The notes under the pieces were generated by a model that saw only the letters and a list, made by a program, of their open reading frames with translations, searched no databases and was not told the DNA's origin. Both the position numbers and the translations under genes were made by a program. A stretch of DNA of 37,037 bases from Caballeronia megalochromosomata (GTDB taxonomy: Bacteria; Pseudomonadota; Gammaproteobacteria; Burkholderiales; Burkholderiaceae): the NCBI GenBank assembly GCA_001580565.1, contig LRBF01000093.1:1-37037 (forward strand), given 5' to 3'. Positions 28,403-36,202 of the stretch are shown in pieces; position 1 is the first letter of the stretch, and each line of letters starts with the position of its first letter.

Positions 28403-29809
28403 TCACGCCCAGTTCGCGTGAAAACTCCCCGCCTTATCCACCCGCTCAAACGTATGCGCGCCAAAGAAATCCCGCTGCGCCTGCACGAGATTCGCGGGCA
28501 GCCGCTCCGAGCGATACGCATCGAAATACGCAATCGCCGACGAGAACGCAGGCACCGGAATCCCCGCCTTCACCGCCGCGACCACCACATCGCGCAACGC
28601 GTCCTGATACTTCGCGGCGATATCGCTGAAGTACGGATCGAGCAGCAGATTCGCGAGGCCCGCATCCTTCGCATAAGCATCCGTGATCTTCTGCAGGAAG
28701 CGCGCGCGGATGATGCAGCCCGCCCGGAAGATCTTCGCGATCTCGCCATATTGCAGATCCCACTTGTACTCTTCCGACGCCGCGCGCAATTGCGCAAACC
28801 CCTGCGCATACGAGACGATCTTGCTGAGATACAACGCACGCCGCACCGACTCGACGAACGCCGCACGATCGCCATCGAACTTGGGCGCGGGGCCGCTCAA
28901 CACCTTGCTCGCCGCCACGCGCTGATCCTTCAGCGACGACAGCACGCGCGCGAACACCGCTTCGGTAATCAGCGGCAGCGGTGCGCCGAGATCGAGCGCA
29001 TTCTGGCTCGTCCACTTGCCCGTGCCCTTTTGCGCGGCGCGGTCGAGAATCACATCGACGAGATCCTTGCCGGTTTCATCGTCCTTCTTCGAGAAGATCT
29101 TCGACGTGATCTCGATCAGATAGCTGTCCAGCTCGCCCTGGTTCCATTCCACGTAGACCTTGCCGAGCTCTTCGTTCGACAGACCGGCGACGCGCTTCAG
29201 CACATCATAGCTCTCGGCGATCAGTTGCATGTCGCCGTACTCGATGCCGTTGTGCACCATCTTCACGAAATGGCCCGCGCCGTCCGGACCCATGTACGCG
29301 ACGCACGGCTCGCCGTCCGGCGCCTTCGCGGCGATCTCGGTGAGGATCGGCGCGACCAGTTCGTAGGCTTCCTTCTGTCCGCCCGGCATGATCGACGGGC
29401 CTTTCAGCGCGCCTTCCTCGCCGCCCGAGACGCCCGTGCCGATGAAATGCAGGCCCGACTTCGCGAGATCCTGATTGCGGCGGATGGTGTCGGTGAAATG
29501 CGTGTTGCCGCCGTCGATGAGAATGTCGCCCTTCTCCAGCAGCGGACGCAGCGAAGCGATGGTCTCGTCGGTGCCGGCGCCCGCCTTCACCATCATCAGA
29601 ATACGGCGCGGCTTTTCGAGCGACTCGACGAATTCTTCGAGCGTGAAAGTCGGCACGAGCTTTTTGTCGGGATGTTCGGCAATCAGTTCGTCGGTTTTGG
29701 CGCGGCTGCGGTTGTAGACCGAAACGGCGTGACCGCGGCTCTCGATGTTCAGGGCCAGGTTGCGGCCCATGACGGCGAGGCCCACCACGCCGATAGCTTG
29801 CTTGCTCAT
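28403..29809 (-). CDS. gnd: 6-phosphogluconate dehydrogenase (decarboxylating)
   Basis: The 468-residue enzyme converts 6-phosphogluconate to ribulose 5-phosphate and CO2 with NADP in the oxidative pentose phosphate pathway. It has the coenzyme loop [16 protein letters not shown] (residues 7-22) with the following YNRS, then GGNTHF, the signature [19 protein letters not shown], and [17 protein letters not shown] carrying the catalytic lysine. Length is that of the long (about 470-residue) class, and the C-terminal all-helical dimer domain is complete. GGAGATC is well placed before the ATG. It is a single-gene unit with its own terminator. The 29810-30063 gap to the divergent gene holds no clear promoter. 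Confidence 0.97.
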   Translation of the reverse strand: MSKQAIGVVGLAVMGRNLALNIESRGHAVSVYNRSRAKTDELIAEHPDKKLVPTFTLEEFVESLEKPRRILMMVKAGAGTDETIASLRPLLEKGDILIDGGNTHFTDTIRRNQDLAKSGLHFIGTGVSGGEEGALKGPSIMPGGQKEAYELVAPILTEIAAKAPDGEPCVAYMGPDGAGHFVKMVHNGIEYGDMQLIAESYDVLKRVAGLSNEELGKVYVEWNQGELDSYLIEITSKIFSKKDDETGKDLVDVILDRAAQKGTGKWTSQNALDLGAPLPLITEAVFARVLSSLKDQRVAASKVLSGPAPKFDGDRAAFVESVRRALYLSKIVSYAQGFAQLRAASEEYKWDLQYGEIAKIFRAGCIIRARFLQKITDAYAKDAGLANLLLDPYFSDIAAKYQDALRDVVVAAVKAGIPVPAFSSAIAYFDAYRSERLPANLVQAQRDFFGAHTFERVDKAGSFHANWA

Positions 29810-30063
29810 GCTTGATCTCCGGATAACCGAAGCTCACGCGGCTCGTGGCGCGCGGCTTCGGGATGAAAACGTGTCGATGGGAGCGGCGTCCGCGCGTGAG
29901 AGATCGTCTCCGGGTTCGATCGGCGGCTCGACGGGCCGTGCGGCGATCCGTGCGGGGAACCGAACTTTGCGCGAACGCAGACCGCCCCGAATTTACCACT
30001 TTGAGCCGCATCCGGCAGGGTGCGCGCCGGAGGATCGAGCGCGTGGCGCCACGTCGTCTTAGA

Positions 30064-30447
30064 ATGAATGCCCGCCACGAGCACGCCGTGAAGGCCATCC
30101 GAAACATGCCGCCCTCCCGGCGCGCGCGCAGCCATCATTACTCCGTCTATGTGGTCGAACTGTCCGGCACGGTCTGGAACGAAGCGCGCTTTCGCCGCGC
30201 AAATCCGGATTACGTGACCGGCATGCCGTTCGTCTATGTGGGCATGACGGGCGTCGATCCCGACGTGCGTTTCGACAAGCACAAGGCGGGCATTCAGTCG
30301 AACCGTTTCGTGCGCGAATTCGGGCTGCGGCTTCTGCCGCATCTGTACGAGATGTATAACCCGATGCCCTACGACGGCGCGCGCGACATGGAAGTGGAAC
30401 TGGCGATCGGCTTGCGGGAAGCGGGCTATGGCGTATGGCAGGCGTGA
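30064..30447 (+). CDS. Small GIY-YIG-like nuclease-fold protein
   Basis: The product is about 127 residues from this ATG. HYSVYVVEL and, 24 residues later, FVYVGMTG correspond to the GIY and YIG strands; DPDVRFDKHKAG places the conserved Arg, and DMEVELAIGLREAG could give the catalytic Glu. The fold is used by small DNA-cutting enzymes and by single-domain proteins of unknown role; activity is not shown. The start is uncertain: an ATG at 30106 would begin 13 residues before the first strand, and TAGAAT at 30059-30064 could be its -10 box. It lies 30 bp before the panE-like gene and may be cotranscribed with it. Confidence 0.68.
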   Translation: MNARHEHAVKAIRNMPPSRRARSHHYSVYVVELSGTVWNEARFRRANPDYVTGMPFVYVGMTGVDPDVRFDKHKAGIQSNRFVREFGLRLLPHLYEMYNPMPYDGARDMEVELAIGLREAGYGVWQA

Positions 30448-30477
30448 AGCGGTGTCAATGACCAAAAGGAGCGAGAC

Positions 30478-31413
30478 ATGCGGATTCTGGTAGTGGGCGC
30501 GGGGGCCATCGGCGGATATTTCGGCGCGCGGTTGCTCGAAGCGGGCAGGGACGTGACCTTTCTCGTGCGTGAGCGCCGCGCCGAACGCTTGCGGCAATGC
30601 GGCCTGAAAGTGAAGAGCCCCGAGGGCGATCTCGCCTTCGCCTGTCCGCCGATGGTGCTCGCGAAGGACATCGACCGTCCCTACGATCTCGTGCTGCTGA
30701 GTTGCAAGGCCTACGATCTGCAAGGCGCGATCGATTCGTTCGCGCCGGCCGTCGGCCCCGACACCGCGATCCTGCCGCTTCTGAACGGCATGGGCCATCT
30801 CGACGCCCTCGATGCGCGCTTCGGTCCGGCGAACGTGCTCGGCGGCCAATGCGTGATTGCCGCGACGCTCGACGCCGAAGGCGAGATCCTGCATCTGAAC
30901 AACATGCATTCGATGACCATCGGCGAGCGCGCGAACGGACGCTCGGCGCGCATCGACGCGATCGCCGCGCAACTGGGCGGCGCGGGCTTCGACCTGAACG
31001 TGAGCGAGAATATCCTGCAATCGATGTGGGACAAGTGGGTGTTCCTCGCCACGCTCGCGACCGGAACGTGCCTGATGCGCGCGCCCATCGGCGACATTCT
31101 CGCGGCGCCGGGCGGCGAGGCGTTGCTGTTCCGGCTCTTCGACGAATGCTGCGGCATCGCGGCCGACAACGCGCACGCGCCGGGCGAAGCGGTCGTCGCG
31201 CGCGCCCGCGCGTTTTTCTCGGAGCGCGGCTCGGCGATGACTGCGTCGATGCTGCGGGATCTCGAGAACGGCGCGCCGATCGAGGCGGATCATATCGTCG
31301 GCGATCTGCTGGCGCGGCGGCGCACGGCGATGGACGGCGTGTCGGCGCTGGCGGTGGCGTATACGCATCTGAAAGCCTACGAGGCGCGCCGCGCGCGCGT
31401 CGCTCACGCCTGA
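30478..31413 (+). CDS. panE: 2-dehydropantoate 2-reductase family protein
   Basis: The 311-residue enzyme has the PanE/ApbA layout: an N-terminal NADP-binding Rossmann fold with ILVVGAGAIGGYFGARLLEAG, the block LVLLSCKAYDLQGAI with a conserved Lys, and a helical C-terminal domain with the likely catalytic Lys in MWDKWVFLATLATGTC and SMLRDLENGAPIEADHI. PanE reduces ketopantoate to pantoate for coenzyme A synthesis. Many bacteria carry several paralogues acting on other 2-keto acids, so this may not be the true panE. AAAGGAG gives a strong ribosome site. Confidence 0.85.
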   Translation: MRILVVGAGAIGGYFGARLLEAGRDVTFLVRERRAERLRQCGLKVKSPEGDLAFACPPMVLAKDIDRPYDLVLLSCKAYDLQGAIDSFAPAVGPDTAILPLLNGMGHLDALDARFGPANVLGGQCVIAATLDAEGEILHLNNMHSMTIGERANGRSARIDAIAAQLGGAGFDLNVSENILQSMWDKWVFLATLATGTCLMRAPIGDILAAPGGEALLFRLFDECCGIAADNAHAPGEAVVARARAFFSERGSAMTASMLRDLENGAPIEADHIVGDLLARRRTAMDGVSALAVAYTHLKAYEARRARVAHA

Positions 31414-31434
31414 ACATCCATATCGTGCGATTCA

Positions 31435-31455
31435 GCGCCGCGGGTCTGGCGGCGC
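31435..31455 (+). terminator. Intrinsic terminator after panE-like gene
   Basis: GCGCCGC (31435-31441) pairs with GCGGCGC (31449-31455) over a 7-base loop, followed by TTT and, a little further on, TTTTTT. It separates the core genes from the AT-rich islet. Confidence 0.65.
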
Positions 31456-31501
31456 TTTACATTGCTTCCGTTTTTTAGCAAAAAAATGACAATTCTCGAT
31501 A

Positions 31502-31531
31502 TTGACTGACGGCATTTTGATTACGTAGATT
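31502..31531 (+). promoter_or_regulatory. Predicted promoter of the repeat-module operon
   Basis: TTGACT (31502-31507) and TAGATT (31526-31531) are separated by 18 bp in AT-rich DNA. This would start a leader of about 150 bases before the small peptide gene. The leader contains the palindrome CGATTAATCG (31561-31570). No other gene is seen between 31414 and 31687. Confidence 0.5.
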
Positions 31532-31687
31532 TACGCTCCTGCCAATCGAGATAACGAACGTCGATTAATCGTTTTCCCAACGTAAATAGGTCCACTACAC
31601 CGCTCCGTTTCAGAAACGTAATGCTTTCGGGCACCGCGAAGGGGATTATTTTGTCCGATTTTCCTATTTTTTGACGCAATTCTGATT

Positions 31688-31831
31688 ATGCGCAAAAAAT
31701 TCGCCTTTAAAAAATTACATAACAAGAGTGATATATCTGTCGTTTCAAAAAATGAGGTGGAGCTTTCAAATATCGATAAATGGCTTACGCGCAGTCAGCC
31801 TTCGTATTCCATGTCAGGAGTTATGAAATGA
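31688..31831 (+). CDS. Small 47-residue peptide gene, unknown
   Basis: This frame is too short for many gene callers. It begins with ATG and a basic stretch (MRKKFAFKKLHNK) and continues with SDISVVSKNEVELSNIDKWL and a Ser-rich end, SQPSYSMSGVMK. Its stop codon overlaps the start of the next gene by ATGA, the usual sign of translational coupling. It has no cysteine, signal peptide or membrane helix. No Shine-Dalgarno sequence precedes the ATG, which lowers confidence. A leader peptide, a precursor peptide or a small partner of the module proteins are all possible, and no family is recognised. Confidence 0.45.
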   Translation: MRKKFAFKKLHNKSDISVVSKNEVELSNIDKWLTRSQPSYSMSGVMK

Positions 31832-32166
31832 AAATCAGAAGTTCGCCGGTGATCCCCTCGCTCATCTGCCGAGGGATTCCGCTGGATGGCGCGCGGATCG
31901 GCGTGGTCGTCCGTATCGTCGACTCAGATTCGGCGGCCTATGTGAATTACCTCCTGCAGGCGCCAGACGGCACCCAGTATTGCGCCCAGATGGACGTTCG
32001 GCGCCGGCCCAACCGTCATGCACTGCTGCGCATGGCGCTCGAATCCGGACGCTCCGTCATGATGGTGGGCGGCATCAACAGTTATGTGAGAACGGCGGTC
32101 GTCGGCGCCGCCGGTCATGTGCTTTTCGACGGCGCCGGGGAGGTGCGCACCGACCGCGGTAGATAA
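31828..32166 (+). CDS. Single-module protein of unknown family
   Basis: The 112-residue product contains one copy of a module of about 75 residues. It runs from GARIGVVVRIVDSDS through NYLLQAPDGTQYCAQM to NRHALLRMALESGRSVMMV. The next gene carries two more copies. The 23 residues before the module line up without a gap with the N-terminus of the next gene (both have GIPL at the same place), which supports both start codons. CAGGAG lies seven bases upstream. The pattern is several beta strands, one Cys after Tyr, and an Asn-Arg-led helix, which suggests a small beta-barrel. There is no signal peptide. I do not recognise the family. Confidence 0.75.
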   Translation: MKIRSSPVIPSLICRGIPLDGARIGVVVRIVDSDSAAYVNYLLQAPDGTQYCAQMDVRRRPNRHALLRMALESGRSVMMVGGINSYVRTAVVGAAGHVLFDGAGEVRTDRGR

Positions 32167-32232
32167 TTGCATGTTGTGCCGCTCGATTATCTCGACGCGA
32201 CTGAAATCAAAATATATAAAAAAGGATTTATA

Positions 32233-32793
32233 GTGATAAACGCCGATAGTTCCACCAACCCGCACCTCGTTCGAGGTGGCATTCCGCTCAGAGGTGTCAG
32301 GGGCGGATTTCTCACCCGCATTATCGATTCGAACGATCTCGAAAACGTCAATTTCGTGCTCAGATCAGAAGAAGGTGCGTTGTATTGCGGCCAGTTGAAT
32401 GTCGTCGCCCACGAAAACAGAAACGATCTCCTGATGATGGCGCTGGATTATGGCCTGCCGATCGCCCTCTCCGGCGACGATTCCGGAAACATTACCGGAA
32501 TCGCCATCGCGCCGAGTAATTCGGCCGTTCCATCGCTGAGTAGCGCATTTTTGAAACTACAGGACAGCCGCATGGGAATCGTCGTGAGAATCGTCGACAA
32601 GGATCAGGGCGCGGCGATCCATTATGTGATCCAGACGAACGACGGCTCCCGCTACTGCGCGCAAATGTGGCCCAACCGTGACCACTACGACAACCGAAAC
32701 AGCCTTTTCATGATGGCGCTACGCATGAATATACCGGTGACGATTACGGCCGGCGGGAATCACGAGGTGACTGCGATCGCGATCGGATCGTAA
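32233..32793 (+). CDS. Two-module paralogue of the preceding gene
   Basis: The 186-residue product carries two copies of the module. Module 1 (about residues 23-95) has TRIIDSND, NFVLRSEEGALYCGQL and NRNDLLMMALDYGLPI. Module 2 (about 105-186) has VVRIVDKDQG, HYVIQTNDGSRYCAQM and NRNSLFMMALRMNIPVTI. Each has one Cys in a Tyr-Cys-Ala/Gly-Gln context and ends with a strand such as TGIAI or TAIAI. I choose the GTG at 32233: AAGGA precedes it, and its N-terminus matches that of the upstream paralogue residue for residue in spacing. The frame is open back to the TAA of that gene, so a readthrough product would be a three-module chain. No signal peptide is present. Confidence 0.8.
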   Translation: MINADSSTNPHLVRGGIPLRGVRGGFLTRIIDSNDLENVNFVLRSEEGALYCGQLNVVAHENRNDLLMMALDYGLPIALSGDDSGNITGIAIAPSNSAVPSLSSAFLKLQDSRMGIVVRIVDKDQGAAIHYVIQTNDGSRYCAQMWPNRDHYDNRNSLFMMALRMNIPVTITAGGNHEVTAIAIGS

Positions 32794-32807
32794 TATCGCT
32801 ACTTCGC

Positions 32808-32831
32808 GCCCGCTCGCCGCGGCGGGCGGGC
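32808..32831 (+). terminator. Intrinsic terminator of the repeat-module operon
   Basis: GCCCGCTCGCC pairs with GGCGGGCGGGC (one T-G pair, tight loop) and is followed by AGATTTTC, 14 bp after the stop codon. Confidence 0.65.
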
Positions 32832-32881
32832 AGATTTTCTGCTGGCTTCATCGAGACCAAAAAAGAGCGAGGACGAGCGTC

Positions 32882-33220
32882 ATGAGCACGAGTACCGAAT
32901 ATGCGAAAACCGCGCCCGGGCGCGCGGAAATCGACGCGCTGAGCGGCCCGATGGTCGTCGAATTTGGCACCGACTGGTGCGGCTTCTGCCGCGCCGCGCA
33001 GCCGCTGATCGCGCAGGCGTTCCAGGGTCATGGCGCAGTGAAGCACATGAAGATCGAGGACGGCAGCGGCCGCCCGCTCGGCCGCTCGTTTCGCGTGAAG
33101 CTCTGGCCGACGCTCGTCTTCATGCTCGGCGGAAAGGAAGTCGCGCGTCTCGTGCGGCCTGGCGACGTCGCCGAAATCCGCAACGCGCTCGCGCTCATCG
33201 ACGAGCCGCTCGCGCAATAA
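32882..33220 (+). CDS. Thioredoxin-like protein
   Basis: The 112-residue protein has a thioredoxin fold with redox motif WCGFC (Trp32, Cys33, Cys36), the strand MVVEFGTDW before it, and a cis-proline region VKLWPTLVF. It lacks a signal peptide, so it should act in the cytosol as a thiol-disulfide reductase. Phe between Gly and Cys replaces the usual Pro of CGPC, which generally shifts redox potential. The start has GAGGACGAG upstream. Its own transcription unit seems likely, since a terminator precedes it. Confidence 0.88.
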   Translation: MSTSTEYAKTAPGRAEIDALSGPMVVEFGTDWCGFCRAAQPLIAQAFQGHGAVKHMKIEDGSGRPLGRSFRVKLWPTLVFMLGGKEVARLVRPGDVAEIRNALALIDEPLAQ

Positions 33221-33265
33221 ATCGGGACTAAGGGTTATGCCTTGGTCAAAATTTGTCTCGATAAC

Positions 33266-33276
33266 TTGTATGATAA
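33266..33276 (+). promoter_or_regulatory. FadR/GntR-type operator-like site
   Basis: TTGTATGATAA differs at one base from the T-N-G-T-N3-A-C-N-A pattern common in FadR-subfamily sites. It overlaps TATGAT (33269-33274), a likely -10 box just upstream of the regulator gene. No convincing -35 is seen. Confidence 0.45.
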
Positions 33277-33280
33277 CCCG

Positions 33281-34012
33281 ATGACTTTACGAGCCTCGCC
33301 AAGTCGCATGTTCGAGAAGATTCCGCCGCGCGCGCTGTCCGACACGGTCGCGCAGCAACTGCAAAAGCTGATCGAGAAGGGCAGCTTCGCCACGACGGGC
33401 AAGCTGCCGACCGAAGCCGTGCTCGCGCAGGAATTCGGTGTGAGCCGCACGGTGATCCGCGAGGCCGTCTCGCGGCTGAAGAACGAAGGCATGGTCGAGC
33501 CGCGGCAGGGTAGCGGCGTGTTCATCGTCGAGCGGGCGGGTATCCGGCCGTTGCGCATCGATTACGCGCAGGCTGTCGAGCCGGGTGCGGTCGTGCAGAT
33601 TCTCGCGCTGCGCCGGGCCATCGAGGCCGAGGTCGCATCCGAAGCCGCGCTCTGCCGCACCGACGTGCAACTCGCCGCGATCGATGACGCCCTCGCGCGT
33701 ATCGACGACGCGGTGCGTGAAGGCAAGGACGGCGTCGAGGAAGATGTGGCGTTTCATCGGGAAATTGCGAACGCGACCGGCAACCCGTACTTCCTGAAAA
33801 CCCTCACCTTTCTGAACCAGTATCTCGAAGCCGGCACGATCGTCACGCGTGGAAACGAGGCGCTGCGCGAGGATTTCATGCGTCAGGTGCGCGAGGAGCA
33901 TGCGGCGATCGTCGAGGCGATCCGCGCGCGCGACTCCGCCGCCGCGCGCAACGCCGCGCAGACCCATCTCATCAACGCCGCGCGCCGACTGGCGGAAGCC
34001 GGCATCTGCTAA
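33281..34012 (+). CDS. FadR-subfamily GntR regulator of the threonate operon
   Basis: The protein is 243 residues from this ATG. It has an N-terminal winged helix-turn-helix (about residues 20-85: LPTEAVLAQEFGVSRTVIREAVSRL, then GMVEPRQGSGVFI) and a C-terminal FCD domain. The FCD domain has likely metal/ligand residues in DVAFHREIANATGN, REEHAAIVEAIRARD and THLINAARR. It lies upstream of ltnD, otnK and otnC on the same strand, so it most likely represses this operon until a tetronate-derived effector appears. An alternative ATG at 33308 begins at MFEKIPPRALSD, the usual start of this type; the likely -10 box leaves almost no leader for the first start. Confidence 0.88.
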   Translation: MTLRASPSRMFEKIPPRALSDTVAQQLQKLIEKGSFATTGKLPTEAVLAQEFGVSRTVIREAVSRLKNEGMVEPRQGSGVFIVERAGIRPLRIDYAQAVEPGAVVQILALRRAIEAEVASEAALCRTDVQLAAIDDALARIDDAVREGKDGVEEDVAFHREIANATGNPYFLKTLTFLNQYLEAGTIVTRGNEALREDFMRQVREEHAAIVEAIRARDSAAARNAAQTHLINAARRLAEAGIC

Positions 34013-34031
34013 TCCATCGGGAAAAAACGCT

Positions 34032-34928
34032 ATGACGAGAAACGTGGGAGTCATCGGACTGGGCGCAATGGGCATGGGCGTCGCGCGCTCGCTGCTGCGC
34101 GCGGGCTTCGCCGTGCACGCGTGCGATGTGAGAAAGCCCGTGCTCGATGCGTTCGCGGCCGAAGGCGGCATCGCGTGCGCGACGCCCGCGGAACTCGGCG
34201 GCAAGTGCGACATCGTGCTGACGGTCGTCGTCAATGCGGCGCAAACCGAGGCGGTACTTTTCGGCGAGAACGGCGCGGTCGATGCGATGAAACCCGGCAG
34301 TGTCGTGCTCGCGTGCGCGACGGTCTCGCCGCAATTCGCCGCCGAACTCGGCCGGCGCATCGGGGAAAAAGGCGTGCTGCTGCTCGACGCGCCCTTGTCC
34401 GGCGGTGCGGCCAAGGCTACGTCCGGCGACATGACGATGATGACCTCCGGCCCCGCTGACGCCTACGCCGCGTGCGAAGACGTGCTCGATGCGATCGCGG
34501 GCAAGGTCTATCGCCTGGGCGACGCGCACGGCGCGGGCTCGAAGGTGAAGATCATCAATCAACTGCTCGCGGGCGTGCATATCGCCGCGGCCGCTGAAGC
34601 GATGGCGCTGGGCCTGCGCGAAGGCGTTGATCCCGACGCGCTGTACGACGTCATCACGCACAGCGCCGGCAACTCGTGGATGTTCGAGAACCGCGTGCCG
34701 CACATCCTGTCGGGTGATTACACGCCGCTCTCCGCCGTCGATATTTTCGTGAAGGATCTCGGCCTCGTGCTCGACACGGCGCGCACCTCGAAATTCCCGC
34801 TGCCGCTTTCGGCTGCGGCGCACCAGATGTTCATGATGGCGTCCACGGCCGGTCACGGCGGCGAGGACGATTCCGCGGTCATCAAGATTTTTCCGGGCAT
34901 CGACGTCCCGAAGGGAGCGAAGGCATGA
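34032..34928 (+). CDS. ltnD: L-threonate dehydrogenase
   Basis: The 298-residue protein is in the beta-hydroxyacid dehydrogenase family: NVGVIGLGAMGMGVARSLL binds NAD, DAPLSGGAAKATSGDMTMM is the substrate loop, and GAGSKVKIINQLLAG has the catalytic Lys. In the known pathway LtnD oxidises L-threonate to 2-oxo-tetronate. The assignment to threonate rests on the adjoining otnK and otnC genes, since related enzymes use other hydroxy acids. It starts 19 bp after the regulator and overlaps otnK by ATGA, so all four genes form one transcript. Confidence 0.9.
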   Translation: MTRNVGVIGLGAMGMGVARSLLRAGFAVHACDVRKPVLDAFAAEGGIACATPAELGGKCDIVLTVVVNAAQTEAVLFGENGAVDAMKPGSVVLACATVSPQFAAELGRRIGEKGVLLLDAPLSGGAAKATSGDMTMMTSGPADAYAACEDVLDAIAGKVYRLGDAHGAGSKVKIINQLLAGVHIAAAAEAMALGLREGVDPDALYDVITHSAGNSWMFENRVPHILSGDYTPLSAVDIFVKDLGLVLDTARTSKFPLPLSAAAHQMFMMASTAGHGGEDDSAVIKIFPGIDVPKGAKA

Positions 34929-36202
34929 CGCAAGCGGCGCAGGCACTGCTCGGCTGTATCGCCGACGATTTCACCGGCGCGACCGATCTCGCCAACATGC
35001 TCGTGCGCGGCGGGATGCGCACGGTGCAGACCATCGGCGTTCCGGAGGCGGGCACGCGGATCGAGGCGGACGCCATTGTCGTCGCGCTGAAGTCGCGCAC
35101 GATTGCCGCCGGGGACGCGGTGCGCCAGTCGCTCGACGCGCTCGAATGGTTGCGCGCGCAGGGTTGCCGCCAGTTCTTCTTCAAGTATTGCTCGACCTTC
35201 GATTCCACGGATGAGGGCAACATCGGCCCGGTCGCGGATGCCTTGCTCGATGCGCTGAAAGATGACTTCACGATCGCCTGCCCCGCGTTTCCCGAGAACG
35301 GCCGCACGATCTTTCGCGGCAATCTGTTCGTCGGCGATGTACTGCTGAACGAGTCGGGCATGGAAAACCATCCGCTCACGCCGATGACCGATCCGAACCT
35401 CGTGCGCGTCCTGCAGCGGCAGACGAAATCGAAGGTCGGGCTGATTCGTTACGACACGATCGCGAAGGGCGCGGACGCGATCCGCGCGCGCATCGACGAG
35501 TTGAAGCGAGACGGCGTGCGCCTCGCCATCGCCGATGCCGTGTCCGACGCCGATCTCTACACGCTGGGCGAAGCGTGCCGCGATCTCGCGCTCATCACGG
35601 GCGGCTCGGGCATCGCGCTCGGCCTGCCGCAGAACTTCCGCGCGGCGAATCTGCTCGCGCACGCGGAACATGCCGCCGACCTGCCGAAGATCGAAGGCAA
35701 GTCGGTCGTGCTGGCGGGGAGCGCATCGAAGGCGACGAACGCGCAGGTCGCGCACTGGCGCGAATCGAAGCCGAGTTTCCGTATCGATCCAATGTCGCTT
35801 TCGCGCGGCGAGCCGGTCGTGCAGAACGCCGTCGAATTCGCGCGCAAACATGACGAGCCCGTGCTCATCTACGCGACTTCATCACCCGATGAAGTGAAGG
35901 CCGTGCAGAAGGAACTGGGCGTGGAGAAGGCGGGACATCTCGTCGAAGGTGCGCTCGCGTCGATCGCGCGCACGCTGCGCGACGAAGGCTATGCGAGGTT
36001 CGTCGTCGCGGGCGGCGAGACTTCGGGCGCGGTGGTGCAGGCGCTCGACGTGCGCTCGTTGCGCATCGGGCCGCAAATCGATCCGGGCGTGCCGGCGACG
36101 CAGTCCATCGGCGCGAATGGCGATGCTGCCCTCGCCCTCGCGCTGAAATCCGGCAATTTCGGCACCACCGATTTCTTCGAGAAGGCGCTGAAGGCACTGT
36201 GA
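34925..36202 (+). CDS. otnK: 3-oxo-tetronate kinase (DUF1537 family)
   Basis: The 425-residue kinase belongs to the family formerly called DUF1537. GCIADDFTGATDLANMLVRGGM at the start is the substrate-binding signature, FKYCSTFDSTDEGNIGPVADAL is the second block, and VVAGGETSGAVVQAL with GPQIDPGVP near the C-terminus is the ATP-binding part. OtnK phosphorylates 3-oxo-tetronate at C4 with ATP in the cytosol. It overlaps ltnD by four bases and otnC by one base. DUF1537 kinases with other specificities exist, but the gene order ltnD-otnK-otnC is the characteristic one. Confidence 0.94.
   Translation: MTQAAQALLGCIADDFTGATDLANMLVRGGMRTVQTIGVPEAGTRIEADAIVVALKSRTIAAGDAVRQSLDALEWLRAQGCRQFFFKYCSTFDSTDEGNIGPVADALLDALKDDFTIACPAFPENGRTIFRGNLFVGDVLLNESGMENHPLTPMTDPNLVRVLQRQTKSKVGLIRYDTIAKGADAIRARIDELKRDGVRLAIADAVSDADLYTLGEACRDLALITGGSGIALGLPQNFRAANLLAHAEHAADLPKIEGKSVVLAGSASKATNAQVAHWRESKPSFRIDPMSLSRGEPVVQNAVEFARKHDEPVLIYATSSPDEVKAVQKELGVEKAGHLVEGALASIARTLRDEGYARFVVAGGETSGAVVQALDVRSLRIGPQIDPGVPATQSIGANGDAALALALKSGNFGTTDFFEKALKAL

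Noticed and set aside
31531..31725. 64-codon minus-strand frame before the module operon
   Set aside because: Its first part overlaps the start of the small peptide gene, and it has a basic random-looking composition and no family. The plus-strand peptide has the better context (ATGA overlap).
31828..32793. One gene broken by a nonsense mutation
   Set aside because: The second gene has its own ribosome site and GTG, and both N-termini match residue by residue from their own starts, so two real paralogous genes are more likely than one pseudogene.
34925..36202. Four-carbon-acid kinase for another acid sugar
   Set aside because: DUF1537 kinases vary in substrate, but the overlapping ltnD and otnC genes favour the 3-oxo-tetronate assignment; kept only as a residual doubt.
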